This document shows positions 1 through 8,300 of a stretch of DNA of 64,000 nucleotides, one piece after another. Below the pieces are notes generated by a model that was given only the letters and a program-made list of their open reading frames with translations, was not told where the DNA came from and ran no database searches. The stretch's first letter is position 1; each line of letters starts with the position of its first letter. The stretch lies in the NCBI GenBank assembly GCA_016718205.1, contig JADKEB010000003.1, forward strand, positions 1 through 64,000. Reading direction: 5' to 3'. Source of the DNA: Saprospiraceae bacterium (GTDB lineage: Bacteria; Bacteroidota; Bacteroidia; Chitinophagales; Saprospiraceae). A program made the position numbers and the translations under genes.

Positions 1-46
1 ATTAGTGGAAGTGTTAAGCAAATGTAATTAACCTTTCTTGATCTTA

Positions 47-1720
47 TTATTTGTTTCCCAAAACTTGTTTATATTTTCTCAATGCCTCATGTAGACTTTG
101 GTAAGGTAAATTTTGAACAGTAACTTTTTTGTCTATGGATAAAGAAGCTGCTACCGCGGCAGACTGACCTAATACCATAAACACTGGCTCCATACGAATA
201 GAACCAAATGCAATATGCGTTGAACTTAAACAAACAGGTACCAATAAATTACTACATTCTTCCTTTTTTGGAATAATAGATTGATAGCTAATGGGATAAG
301 GTCCCGATCCATGTGCTTCTACATTTCCTTCGTTTCTTACAAATCCTTCTTTGGTTACAAATCTTTGTGTATTATGCGAATCCATACCATAAGCGGCCAT
401 TCCTACAGGATCTGAAGCGATGATTAATCCTTCAAAGTTCGACTGGGTCATCACATAGTCACTTTTCATTCTGCGAGCTTCCCTTACATACAATTGAGAT
501 TGCCAGCCATTACGTTCTTCAAATTCATCTTTACACATTCCCCATTTAGAGACTTGCTCTCTTATAAATGCAGGCATTCTGGGATGATAGGCCAAAGACC
601 ACATCAATCCTTTTTGATAGTTTAGATGTTTTTCAACTATGAGTTTACGGGTATTATAATCCGCTTCCGGATAAGCATAATTTTGACCAATAAAATCAGT
701 TGAAAAACCTCTGCTATTATTCGTGTCGGTTTTTCGATTGGGCATACTGGAATTTATCCAGGGCACAGCACTTTCCCCGGCTTCATAATTTCTAAACAGA
801 AGCTCATAATCCAATTCGTTATACAAAGATGGCTTTTCAAAGGGGATTCGGTTATCTTCAAAATCGGTTAAACACATTCTGAAACAATAGGCCTGAATCT
901 TTTTATCACCCGTCCCGTCAGACGGAGGATAGCTAGCTTCAATGAAAGGAAGCAAACCACTTTCAGGTTTCCCTTTTTCTACGTAAGGGTCCACACCATA
1001 TTGAAAATATGATACTCCATTATTGGACTTTCTTTTTTTGATGGTTAAGCTAGTCTCATTATTTTGGACACCATTTAAACTTTCCTGATATTCATCATTT
1101 GATTCTCTACCTATCGAGTATCGTACTCCTGCAGAGGCCATCAAATCACCTTCATAGCTGGCATCAATGTACATTTTACCTTTATATACATTGCCACTTT
1201 CCATTTTGATAGAAACAATTCTTACCTTTGATTTCTTCACCCCATTTACACGATCTAATCGTTGACCATATTCTAAAGTAATATTACGCTCTTCAGCAAT
1301 CATCCCTTTAAGAATTTTCAAGGCAGCAGAAGGTTCAAATGTCCACATTGCATCTTCATTTATATCTGACTTGGTCTGGCCACCATCTTTATAGTTTTCT
1401 TTTTTTTGAAACTTCCAATTAGCCGGATTCTGATAATATTTTTTTACATTCTGATAAAATTCCCTTGAAATACCTCCAATGGCTTGTTTATTGCCAATAT
1501 CTGTCTGTCCTAAACCGCCTGTAGTTAATCCCCCGATTCGATTCGTAGGTTCGAGTAAAACTACCTTTTTGCCCATTCTGGAAGCTTGTATGGCCGCAGC
1601 TACCCCGGAAGAGTTGCCACCATAAATTACTATGTCATAGTTTTGATATACTTGAGCTAATCCGGGAGTAAGCGTTATAACAAAAAAGACTAACTGTAAA
1701 ATTCTTACAAAGTGCCACAT
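47..1720 (-). CDS. Secreted FAD-dependent oxidoreductase
   Basis: A 557-residue protein. Residues 1-22 form a signal peptide ending in GLAQ, so export to the periplasm or cell surface is likely. A dinucleotide-binding segment follows directly (DIVIYGGNSSGVAAA, about residues 29-43) with the acidic LLEP after the second strand, typical of the FAD_oxidored family (PF12831). The stretch NRIGGLTTGGLGQTD is also characteristic of that family, and YIDASYEGDLMA near residue 185 is the usual second FAD-contact region. The substrate cannot be read from sequence; relatives often sit near polysaccharide or glycoside utilisation genes, but no such neighbour is present here. The gene stands alone and is followed upstream by a MITE-like element only about 40 bp before its start codon, so its promoter may lie within or beside that insertion. 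Confidence 0.85.
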   Translation of the reverse strand: MWHFVRILQLVFFVITLTPGLAQVYQNYDIVIYGGNSSGVAAAIQASRMGKKVVLLEPTNRIGGLTTGGLGQTDIGNKQAIGGISREFYQNVKKYYQNPANWKFQKKENYKDGGQTKSDINEDAMWTFEPSAALKILKGMIAEERNITLEYGQRLDRVNGVKKSKVRIVSIKMESGNVYKGKMYIDASYEGDLMASAGVRYSIGRESNDEYQESLNGVQNNETSLTIKKRKSNNGVSYFQYGVDPYVEKGKPESGLLPFIEASYPPSDGTGDKKIQAYCFRMCLTDFEDNRIPFEKPSLYNELDYELLFRNYEAGESAVPWINSSMPNRKTDTNNSRGFSTDFIGQNYAYPEADYNTRKLIVEKHLNYQKGLMWSLAYHPRMPAFIREQVSKWGMCKDEFEERNGWQSQLYVREARRMKSDYVMTQSNFEGLIIASDPVGMAAYGMDSHNTQRFVTKEGFVRNEGNVEAHGSGPYPISYQSIIPKKEECSNLLVPVCLSSTHIAFGSIRMEPVFMVLGQSAAVAASLSIDKKVTVQNLPYQSLHEALRKYKQVLGNK

Positions 1721-1758
1721 TTTATTTTACTTTTCGCAAAACTATGCTTTTTTATTAA

Positions 1759-2015
1759 GAGTATTTAAATTTTTATGTTTGAGCGAAAGTGAGGAAATTT
1801 AATTTTGGACAAGATGACTGAATGGTCTCGTCTGTGACGAGAATTGAGTAAAATACTTTACTCAATAAAGAAGGAACTGCGAGCAGCTGCTCGCAGCGAA
1901 TACTGAATATAGTCGGAAGTTCAAGCGTAGCTTGACGCGGTACGGCAAAAAATATAACGATGGCTAAAATTAAATTTGCCACTTGGAGCCAAATGATAAA
2001 AGTTTAAACATACTC
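1759..2015. mobile_element. MITE-like element, GAGTATGTTTAAA family, copy 1
   Basis: A 257-bp element with imperfect terminal inverted repeats: the left end GAGTATTTAAATTTTTAT has lost two bases relative to the right end, whose complement reads GAGTATGTTTAAACTTTTAT. It is bounded by a TAA duplication at 1756-1758 and 2016-2018. Four hairpins lie inside: 1826-1842, 1844-1865, a perfect 20-bp palindrome at 1877-1896, and 1921-1935. A near-identical copy is at 9471-9729. A 69-codon minus-strand reading frame inside has no recognisable content and is not called as a gene. Confidence 0.85.
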
Positions 2016-2018
2016 TAA

Positions 2019-2431
2019 CATTCATGAGGTCGCAATTTTGCTGAAAATGATTATCAAAGAAACGAGCCATTAATGTTCTCGTAAAAATCAATGGACCATA
2101 TTACTCCTGTATATTATAGGAGCTATTTACAGCCTTAACGATACTCCACGACCGTTTCCATAGCTTGCTGTTATTTTGGTTTTGTAAGTGCTTCATATTG
2201 TCTTTTCTTCCTGAACATTAAATGTAGGAAAAGTTGGATTTATGACATTTTGGAATAGATGTTTGACTTTTAATGGCTTTGATAAAATTATTGTAAAAAT
2301 GTTCCAAAACAAACTGAAAATTTTAGTCAAAACTCGCATCATTTACACTAAAAATTCTTATCTTTATACAAATTTTAAACAATTAAATTGCTCTACTGAG
2401 TTGTAAAATTTGACACCAAAAAATTTAAATC
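2019..2431. other. Intergenic, no gene seen
   Basis: Between the MITE-like element and the next gene I see no credible coding frame. A short hairpin (CTCC/GGAG arms around TATATTATA) lies near 2103-2121. TATCTTTA at about 2359-2366 resembles the TAnnTTTG Bacteroidota promoter box and could serve the gene starting at 2432. Confidence 0.4.
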
Positions 2432-3319
2432 ATGAAACCATTTATCCAATATTTTTTATTAGTTTTCCTTATGTCCTTAGGAATTTCCCTAGATGCACAA
2501 ATTCAAATAAACCAAGACAGTACTTACATTTTTGAAATGAAAGACGGAAATGTATACATAGGTAAAGTTGTAGATTTTAAAAAAGGCGAAATGTACGATG
2601 TTCAAACCTCCGTTGGGAATATAAAAATATTACAAAAGGATATAGTTGTAATTAAGAATATGGAAAAAACAAAACTGAAAGATGGAGAGTATTGGCCTTC
2701 AAATCCACATTCAAGTCGCTATTTTTTTAGTCCCAGTGGTTATGGATTGCGCAAAGGAGAAGGATATTATCAAAATGCATGGGTTCTTTTTAATCAGCTC
2801 TCATATGGAATTACTGATAATTTTTCCATGGGCATGGGCTTGATACCTACATTTTTGTTTGGTTTTGAAGGGACGATGCCTTTATGGGTTACGCCTAAGG
2901 TCAATATTCCATATAAAAATGGTAAAGGAGCATTTGGTGCCGGAACTTTATTTGTCACTTCATTAGGAGATGGTATTGGTGGTTTTGGCCTATTGTATGG
3001 TTCAAATACTTTTGGAACCCGGGATAAACAATTTACACTTGGAGTTGGGTTAGGTTATTCTGGTGAAGGAGGATTTAGCGAATATCCAGTGATTAATGCA
3101 AGTGGATTAATCAGAACCAGTAAAAATTGGGCTTTTGTCACAGAAAACTACTTTTTAACATTTGATTCTTTCGGAGCTTTGATCAGTGGTGGTGCCCGAT
3201 ATATAGGTAAACGTTTAGCCATTGATTTTGGTGGTTTTATACCGATTTTCTCGGATCAAGATAGATTACTTATTTTACCTTGGTTGAGCATTAGTGTTCC
3301 GTTTGGAAAAAGATATTAA
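2432..3319 (+). CDS. Secreted outer-membrane beta-barrel-like protein, unknown function
   Basis: A 295-residue protein with a signal peptide (residues 1-22, ending SLDAQ). Residues 25-75 form a small beta-rich segment (DSTYIFEMKDGNVYIGKV, then a second strand set ending IVVIKNM), a pattern common in Bacteroidota envelope proteins. The remainder is rich in glycine and alternating hydrophobic strands (for example GITDNFSMGMGLIPTF) and ends in an aromatic strand with terminal RY, as expected for an outer-membrane barrel. No enzymatic motif is visible. It is monocistronic, followed by a palindrome at 3372-3394. Function unknown. Confidence 0.65.
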   Translation: MKPFIQYFLLVFLMSLGISLDAQIQINQDSTYIFEMKDGNVYIGKVVDFKKGEMYDVQTSVGNIKILQKDIVVIKNMEKTKLKDGEYWPSNPHSSRYFFSPSGYGLRKGEGYYQNAWVLFNQLSYGITDNFSMGMGLIPTFLFGFEGTMPLWVTPKVNIPYKNGKGAFGAGTLFVTSLGDGIGGFGLLYGSNTFGTRDKQFTLGVGLGYSGEGGFSEYPVINASGLIRTSKNWAFVTENYFLTFDSFGALISGGARYIGKRLAIDFGGFIPIFSDQDRLLILPWLSISVPFGKRY

Positions 3320-3371
3320 AAAACTCAAAAGGCAGATTTACAGGGTTACCATACTTGTACTTACTTTTACT

Positions 3372-3394
3372 GGCGCAAGTTTGCAACTTGTGCC
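3372..3394. repeat. REP-like palindrome, possible terminator
   Basis: GGCGCAAGTT and AACTTGTGCC pair across a 3-nt loop (TGC), with one G-T pair. It lies 52 bp after the stop of the preceding gene. There is no T-run, so it resembles a dispersed REP-type palindrome more than a classic terminator. The rest of the 310-bp gap (3320-3629) holds nothing else I can identify. Confidence 0.45.
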
Positions 3395-3629
3395 ATATAC
3401 TACCAGACTTAAACCCCGGCTTGTCTTAAGATCCACCTAATCTACCCCTTGAAAGAACAAATATCTTTGTAGTAAAAATAAATAAAGAACAAACTTTCAA
3501 AACCCGCACCAATCAAAGAAAATAAAAATGGCTCAAAACATCTCTATATCACTCGCTTTTCGCTACTTTTGGTGGGGGAAATGGTGTTTTTAGACTGTCA
3601 ATCTAACCAAACAAAAAATATCATAAAAT

Positions 3630-4184
3630 ATGATTATAAGATTTTTTACATTAGTTTTCATCTGCCTGTTATTCTCAGGTTGTATTCCTACTCGTCAATT
3701 TGCTCTGAATGATATGTCGAAGGAAATTGTAGAGCTACCTTTTAAGATAGATAAACTACAAATCTCAGATAGCCGGGAAAATTTACTTCCGATGAATTGG
3801 GACGTACCTTTGATAGCTGTAAAAACACGGGAATGGAAAGGAAATCCCGAGCTAAGTGAACAAAATAAAGAAGATATTGAGGCTATCATACGGAGATCAG
3901 AAAAAATAGATGGAATACCGGTAAATATGGAATTTAGAATAATAGAAGGCGTATGCGAACTTTATGTAGACTGGAAATCTGTAAAAGAGTTTGCAAAATT
4001 CAAAGGAGAACTTTTCATTGAAATACCCAGCCGAAATTATACTTATAAATCTTACGCCACCATGTATTTTGAAAACCCGACGATCAACGGAACGGAGAAA
4101 GGGGCTATGCGTTTGTATAATCAAGCAGTTAAGAATGTAACAAACATGGTCTTAAAGCAAATAAAAGATGAAATTAAATTGTAA
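3630..4184 (+). CDS. Predicted lipoprotein, unknown function
   Basis: A 184-residue protein with a lipoprotein signal: hydrophobic residues 5-16 followed by the lipobox FSGC (Cys18). The mature part has mixed alpha/beta character with a conserved-looking run of strands (NMEFRIIEGVCELYVDWKS). No known domain recognised. It sits alone between two noncoding gaps. It is probably anchored to the periplasmic or outer face of an envelope membrane. Confidence 0.6.
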   Translation: MIIRFFTLVFICLLFSGCIPTRQFALNDMSKEIVELPFKIDKLQISDSRENLLPMNWDVPLIAVKTREWKGNPELSEQNKEDIEAIIRRSEKIDGIPVNMEFRIIEGVCELYVDWKSVKEFAKFKGELFIEIPSRNYTYKSYATMYFENPTINGTEKGAMRLYNQAVKNVTNMVLKQIKDEIKL

Positions 4185-4387
4185 TTGGCAAGTTGATAGG
4201 ACACATCTATATTACCATGCAAACAGTCTAAAATCAACCTCGCACTAACTTTCGCAAAGCCGTTTGAGAGAATCACTCTCAAATAAAAGTGGCTTAGGGC
4301 AGTTATAAATCAATCGATTTTAACTACTTTTGGAGGGGAAATTAGTGGCTTCTCTATTGGTGGACAGATTAGCAAAAAAATAAATCT

Positions 4388-4969
4388 TTGAATTCAGAAA
4401 ATCAACTTCTATTTTTCTTTAGCGCTTTAGGGGGCTTTAACGGCATCATACTTTCGACTTATTTTGCTTTAATGGCCGGTAAAAGAAATTCTTCAAACTA
4501 CTATTTATCAATATTGATGCTTGTGCTAAGCATTCGTATCATTAAGTCTGTGTTTTTTTATTTCAATGATGATTTGGCGAATATTTTTATACAAATAGGG
4601 CTTTCTGCTTGCATCCTTATTGGCCCGTTTCTTTATTTATACCTAAAGTCAACCACAGAAGACGCAAAAATAAATTGGAAGCTACATGTACTCCCTTACA
4701 TTCTGGGCATCACTATCCTGGGAGCTTTATATCCCTATTTGGATCACAGAGCCATATGGAGTGAATGGATCGTGTTTAGTATTTACCTTCAGTGGTTGGC
4801 ATATATCATTGTATCATTTAAGTTTATAAAACCTATCATTCACAAGATAAAAGAAAAGGAGACTTTAAAAAATATAGAGGTTTGGCTACTCAGTATATAC
4901 TTTGGAGTATTCATTATTTGGTTGGCTTATAATATTGGTTCGAATAGATCAGGCAATAAACAAAATTGA
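4388..4969 (+). pseudogene. Truncated membrane sensor part of an AraC-type regulator
   Basis: The 193-residue frame opens with TTG. It has about six hydrophobic segments in the arrangement seen in Bacteroidota AraC-family regulators that carry an N-terminal multi-TM sensor (LFFFSALGGFNGIILSTYF, ILIGPFLYLYLKS, KLHVLPYILG, VWLLSIYFGVFIIWLAYNIG). In such proteins a further membrane helix and a cytoplasmic AraC helix-turn-helix of roughly 100 residues follow. Here the frame ends just after AYNIG with SNRSGNKQN and a stop, and no helix-turn-helix is found downstream before the next gene. I read it as a 3'-truncated remnant; a free-standing membrane protein is the alternative. Confidence 0.5.
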
Positions 4970-5048
4970 GAATTTGAAATTTTACAAATCGATATAATGT
5001 AAAAGGGGGTTTTTTAAAAAGCTGTTATCTGTATTTAAAAGTTATATT

Positions 5049-5633
5049 ATGGTAAAAAAGATAATATTGATTCTATTTGCATTTCAAATAAGTGCAATAA
5101 TAACAAGTTGTTGCCAGGAAGATTACTATGTGCAATGGAATGATTTTGCCATTAAAGAAAAAAATATTGTTGACAATTCAATTGTTGTGGCCAATTCTAG
5201 GATAAATATCAACAATTATAAAATTGAAATATATCTAAAAGATACAACTTATTTTATTGCAAACCTTGGCATTCATCTCATAAATATTGCAAATGCAACA
5301 TCTTGTGGAGAGAATTTGATAAAAATAAATGATTTGAAAAGAATTAAAATTCTAACGGTTTTTGATATAAACGACCAGTATCCAGCCAATTCAGATATTT
5401 CCGATTTCTTTATTGCCAAAATTCCTGATTTAAATATTTCAAATTTATCATTACAAGATTTAATTAAAACCATTAATAATCACAACGATTTTTATGATAG
5501 AAAAAATGAATTTGATTTAACACTAAATGGTCAACTAACCATAAATAAACTTAGCAAATTCAGAATGATTTTTGAATTTACAGACACAACAATTATAAGT
5601 CGAGAAACAACTGGAATTGAATTGTATCAATGA
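5049..5633 (+). CDS. Predicted lipoprotein, unknown function
   Basis: A 194-residue protein. Residues 5-18 are hydrophobic and lead to the lipobox ITSC (Cys21). The mature chain is rich in Asn, Ile and Lys, with a beta-strand pattern and no recognisable domain. Its stop overlaps the start of the next gene by 4 bp (ATGA at 5630-5633), so the two are almost certainly cotranscribed and translationally coupled. Its codon use is more AT-rich than the surrounding housekeeping genes. Confidence 0.6.
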   Translation: MVKKIILILFAFQISAIITSCCQEDYYVQWNDFAIKEKNIVDNSIVVANSRININNYKIEIYLKDTTYFIANLGIHLINIANATSCGENLIKINDLKRIKILTVFDINDQYPANSDISDFFIAKIPDLNISNLSLQDLIKTINNHNDFYDRKNEFDLTLNGQLTINKLSKFRMIFEFTDTTIISRETTGIELYQ

Positions 5634-6343
5634 AAAGGACATTTTTAATAATATTCAATATTTTTCTTTTCATACAAGTTTGCAATGCTCAAATCTTCAA
5701 AGATAAACATATTACTTTTTATTCGTCATTCAGTTTTGGGCATAATTTATTGACAAATAGGGGTAAATATATTTTGACAGATTTCGAGTTAAATTATTCG
5801 AAAGCCCGAACTATAAATATTAATTTGCAATGTTTTATTAATGATTTTGGGCTAAGTTTGGACTTTGTTACAACTTCGTACATTTATGATTTTCAATACA
5901 CTCCAGCAGGAATTAATAAGGAGTTCTCTGCCATTAAATATTATCCTTTTACTGTGTATAATCCGGCAGGATATTTTGGTCTGAATTATAAGTTTGCATA
6001 TAGGAAATTTTTAATAACCCCAAAATTTTTATTTGGCGCTGGACTTAGTGAAATTCTTGATTATGGAACTATTTTGCGAGAGAATAACACAAATATTATT
6101 AGAAAAGTGAAAATTTATTTTATTGATGACCCAAAATTTAGGTATACATTTGGAGTAGATGCAAAATATATGATTACAAAAGGAATTGGATTGTATGTTG
6201 GATTTCATTTGGATCGATTAGATGCAAACTCAAACTTTACAATTAGTGCAATGGATAAAAAAAATGATTTTAAAGTAAATGATAACATCAAATTAAAAAC
6301 TAATGCTTTAAATATTTCGTATGGAATAGTTATCGGGCAATAA
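5630..6343 (+). CDS. Secreted barrel-like outer-membrane protein, unknown function
   Basis: A 237-residue protein with a signal peptide (residues 1-20, ending CNAQ). The mature part has many amphipathic strands ending in aromatic residues (for example GYFGLNYKFAYRKFLITPKF and GIGLYVGFHLDRL) and a final strand ISYGIVIGQ, consistent with a small outer-membrane barrel. It is coupled to the preceding lipoprotein by a 4-bp overlap, suggesting a lipoprotein-barrel pair acting together. No specific function can be assigned. Confidence 0.6.
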   Translation: MKRTFLIIFNIFLFIQVCNAQIFKDKHITFYSSFSFGHNLLTNRGKYILTDFELNYSKARTININLQCFINDFGLSLDFVTTSYIYDFQYTPAGINKEFSAIKYYPFTVYNPAGYFGLNYKFAYRKFLITPKFLFGAGLSEILDYGTILRENNTNIIRKVKIYFIDDPKFRYTFGVDAKYMITKGIGLYVGFHLDRLDANSNFTISAMDKKNDFKVNDNIKLKTNALNISYGIVIGQ

Positions 6344-6346
6344 TGA

Positions 6347-6783
6347 GTTCAAAGGGTATTCACAAGGACATATGACGACCGTTCAACAATCGAACCGAAA
6401 GACAAAAAATATGAAATTATAACCTGAAATTGCCAGGGAGCATTTAGAAAAAAGGCAGAAACAATTTTGCAACAACGACCAGACATTATAGTTGTTCAGG
6501 AATGTGAACATCCGGACAAATTAATTTTCAATCCTACAACTCAACCGCCAAATGACATGCTTTGGTTTGGCGATAACAATCATAAAGGACTTGGAATTTT
6601 TTCATACAGCAACTACAGGTTTCAATTGCTCAGCCAACACAACGCAGGCATAAAAATTGTTGCTCCCATTTCCGTTACGGGCGGAAAACTTGATTTTACC
6701 CTTTTTGCAATCTGGGCTAACAATCGTACCGACCCTGACGGACAATATATTGAGCAGGTTTGGAAAGCGGTTAATCATTACAG
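6347..6783 (+). pseudogene. Endonuclease/exonuclease/phosphatase family pseudogene
   Basis: One frame reads KYEIIT, then an in-frame TGA at 6425-6427, then NCQGAFRKKAETILQQRPDI and IVVQECEHPDKL. Family members normally read ITWNC here, so the TGA replaces the tryptophan codon TGG. QEC contains the catalytic glutamate. Homology continues through KGLGIFSYSNYRF and WANNRTDPDGQYIEQVWKA (to about 6783) and then stops. The later catalytic part (the GDFN and SDH motifs) is missing. The gene therefore has an internal stop and lost its 3' half, apparently where the AbiE cassette begins. Confidence 0.75.
6419..6462. repeat. Direct repeat flanking the AbiE cassette, left copy
   Basis: About 43 bp (ATAACCTGAAATTGCCAGG, then AGCATTTA, then AGGCAGAAAC) recurs at 8219-8261 with a few substitutions and single-base differences. 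Both copies contain the same in-frame TGA of the nuclease pseudogene. The copies are 1.8 kb apart and bracket abiEi and the broken abiEii. Confidence 0.7.
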
Positions 6784-6844
6784 ACTCAGAAATCGTACTA
6801 AAAGCGGATTACTCCAATTCATTTCAAAAATTATATTAAGATAT

Positions 6845-6886
6845 ATTTTGCGAAAAGTACCGAAATGTGGTATCTTTCGCAAAAAT
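6845..6886 (+). promoter_or_regulatory. Palindromic operator over the abiEi promoter
   Basis: ATTTTGCGAAAAGTACC (6845-6861) and GGTATCTTTCGCAAAAAT (6869-6886) form an inverted repeat around a 7-bp centre. The left arm carries TTTG (6847-6850). The right arm carries TATCTTTC (6871-6878), one base from the Bacteroidota TAnnTTTG box, with a 20-bp spacer. Operator and promoter thus overlap, fitting the known autoregulation of abiE operons by AbiEi binding to inverted repeats. Transcription would start near 6884, just before the ATG at 6895. Confidence 0.65.
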
Positions 6887-6894
6887 ATTCTCAC

Positions 6895-7719
6895 ATGGTT
6901 ACTGATAGTAATTACAAACGTTTAGAGTTTTGGATTGAAGATTGCCAGTCAAGAGGGAAGTTGGCATTCAGTTTATCAGAGCTCAAACAAAGTTTTGAAA
7001 ACGATACCGAAACATCTTTAAAAAGGGTCCTTGACCGATTGTCAGAAAAAGAAAAGGTGGTCTCTGTTTTCAAAGGATACTATGTAATCGTTCCACCACA
7101 ATATTTTTCCAAGGGCATTTTACCTACAGCAATGTTTATTGACGGACTAATGAGATACTTGGATAGAAAATATTATGTGGCATTATTAAATGCAGCAGCA
7201 TTGCACGGTGCATCGCATCAACAACCTCAGGAATATTTTATAGTAACAGAATACCCTGTCCTGAGACCTACAAATAAGAAAGGGATTAAAATAAATTACA
7301 TTAGCACAATACAACTTCCACCTAAATCCCTTATTGAAAAAAAGAAAACGGAAACAGGATATATCAACGTTTCAAACCCAATACTTACAGCAATAGATAT
7401 GATTAGTTATGAAAAAAAAATTGGTGGACTTAACAGAGCTTCAACTGTAATTAACGAGTTGATTGTATCTGTTAAGCAAAAAGATATTAGTAAGGATGTA
7501 ATCAATTATGCAAGCGTCACATCTTTGCAACGTTTAGGTTTTATTCTGGATGAAGTAGTAAATAGAAAGGACATAGCTGCAAAATTATTTAATCAATGTA
7601 AAAAAGAAGGAAAAACTTTTTATCTGATTCTATTAAAGGCATCTGGTGAGAAGAAAAAGGAAGTGGTAAATGAAAAATGGAAATTGATCATTAATACGGA
7701 AATTGAATTTGAAAATTAG
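6895..7719 (+). CDS. abiEi: AbiEi-family antitoxin / transcriptional autorepressor
   Basis: A 274-residue protein of the type IV toxin-antitoxin AbiEi family. The N-terminal 70 residues form a winged-helix region (AFSLSELKQSF, then LKRVLDRLSEKEKVVSVFKG, YYVIVPPQY). The C-terminal domain includes YYVALLNAAALHGASHQQPQ, typical of AbiEi. An earlier in-frame ATG at 6865 lies inside the predicted promoter-operator, upstream of the expected transcript start, so I use the ATG at 6895. Known AbiEi proteins repress their own operon and neutralise AbiEii. The gene is intact although its partner toxin immediately downstream (34-bp gap) is truncated, so it may now be an orphan antitoxin. Confidence 0.8.
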   Translation: MVTDSNYKRLEFWIEDCQSRGKLAFSLSELKQSFENDTETSLKRVLDRLSEKEKVVSVFKGYYVIVPPQYFSKGILPTAMFIDGLMRYLDRKYYVALLNAAALHGASHQQPQEYFIVTEYPVLRPTNKKGIKINYISTIQLPPKSLIEKKKTETGYINVSNPILTAIDMISYEKKIGGLNRASTVINELIVSVKQKDISKDVINYASVTSLQRLGFILDEVVNRKDIAAKLFNQCKKEGKTFYLILLKASGEKKKEVVNEKWKLIINTEIEFEN

Positions 7720-7753
7720 GTTGTAGCAAAGAGAAAATCAAATTTTAAAAAGA

Positions 7754-8056
7754 ATGATACCACAAGCATACATCACAGAATGGAGTAATCATGTTCCTTG
7801 GCAAACAAACGAGCAGGTAGAACAAGACCTTGTGATTTGCAGAGCATTGGTTGAAATTTTCAAAGACGAATTTCTTGCTGACAGCTTAGCGTTCAGAGGA
7901 GGAACGGCGTTGCATAAATTGTATCTGCACCCGCAACCAAGATATTCAGAAGACATTGACTTAGAAATAAAGGCAGACAAGTTTTCCTTGCATGCCAACC
8001 TAAAAATTTTAGTCGTATTTTGCATGACTATTCAGACGAAAAAAAGGGATTTATAA
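7754..8056 (+). pseudogene. abiEii: Truncated AbiEii/AbiGii nucleotidyltransferase toxin
   Basis: A 100-residue frame with the family's N-terminal nucleotidyltransferase signature: LAFRGGTALHKLYL followed by RYSEDIDLE, which holds the GG(T)xxxK motif and the two metal-binding aspartates. Full-length AbiEii proteins run to about 280-300 residues. Here recognisable similarity ends at about DKFSLHA and the chain finishes in an unrelated tail. Just past this point another frame reads QPKNFSRILHDYSD and then EKKGFIIWKDLLEEQIT before a stop, which looks like the end of a different gene. The C-terminal kinase-like part of AbiEii is absent, so the toxin is probably inactive. Confidence 0.75.
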
Positions 8057-8218
8057 TTTGGAAGGATTTACTTGAAGAACAAATAACATGAAATGAGCTG
8101 AAACCAAAGCTGCAAGAGAGTATTTTTTTCTTCGACTATAGAAAACTTTTATCTCATTTCCTCTTTTAACAGTTTAACAGAATTATTTTCACCACTGGAT
8201 TGACCTAAAGCAAACTCA

Positions 8219-8261
8219 ATAACCTGAAATTGCCAGGAAGCATTTAAAAATAGGCAGAAAC
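8219..8261. repeat. Direct repeat flanking the AbiE cassette, right copy
   Basis: Second copy of the 43-bp segment at 6419-6462. The frame matching the nuclease reads IT, stop, NCQEAFKNRQK. No further nuclease homology follows, so this is an isolated fragment in the gap between the broken abiEii and the convergent flippase-like gene (8057-8300). Nothing else is visible in that gap. Confidence 0.65.
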
Positions 8262-8300
8262 GAAAAATACTGGTTGAGATAAAAAGAAACCCCCAACCAT

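Noticed and set aside
1773..1982. 69-codon reading frame inside MITE copy 1
   Set aside because: It lies across the hairpins, has no recognisable content, and is not kept open in the near-identical copy at 9471.
3500..4380. Possible direct repeat with CTACTTTTGG(T/A)GGGGAAA before the genes at 3630 and 4388
   Set aside because: Only about 20 bp match and the flanks do not align, so chance cannot be excluded.
8057..8110. Second gene after abiEii (FSRILHDYSDEKKGFI frame)
   Set aside because: Too short and without a start; treated as a foreign tail fragment joined to the broken toxin.
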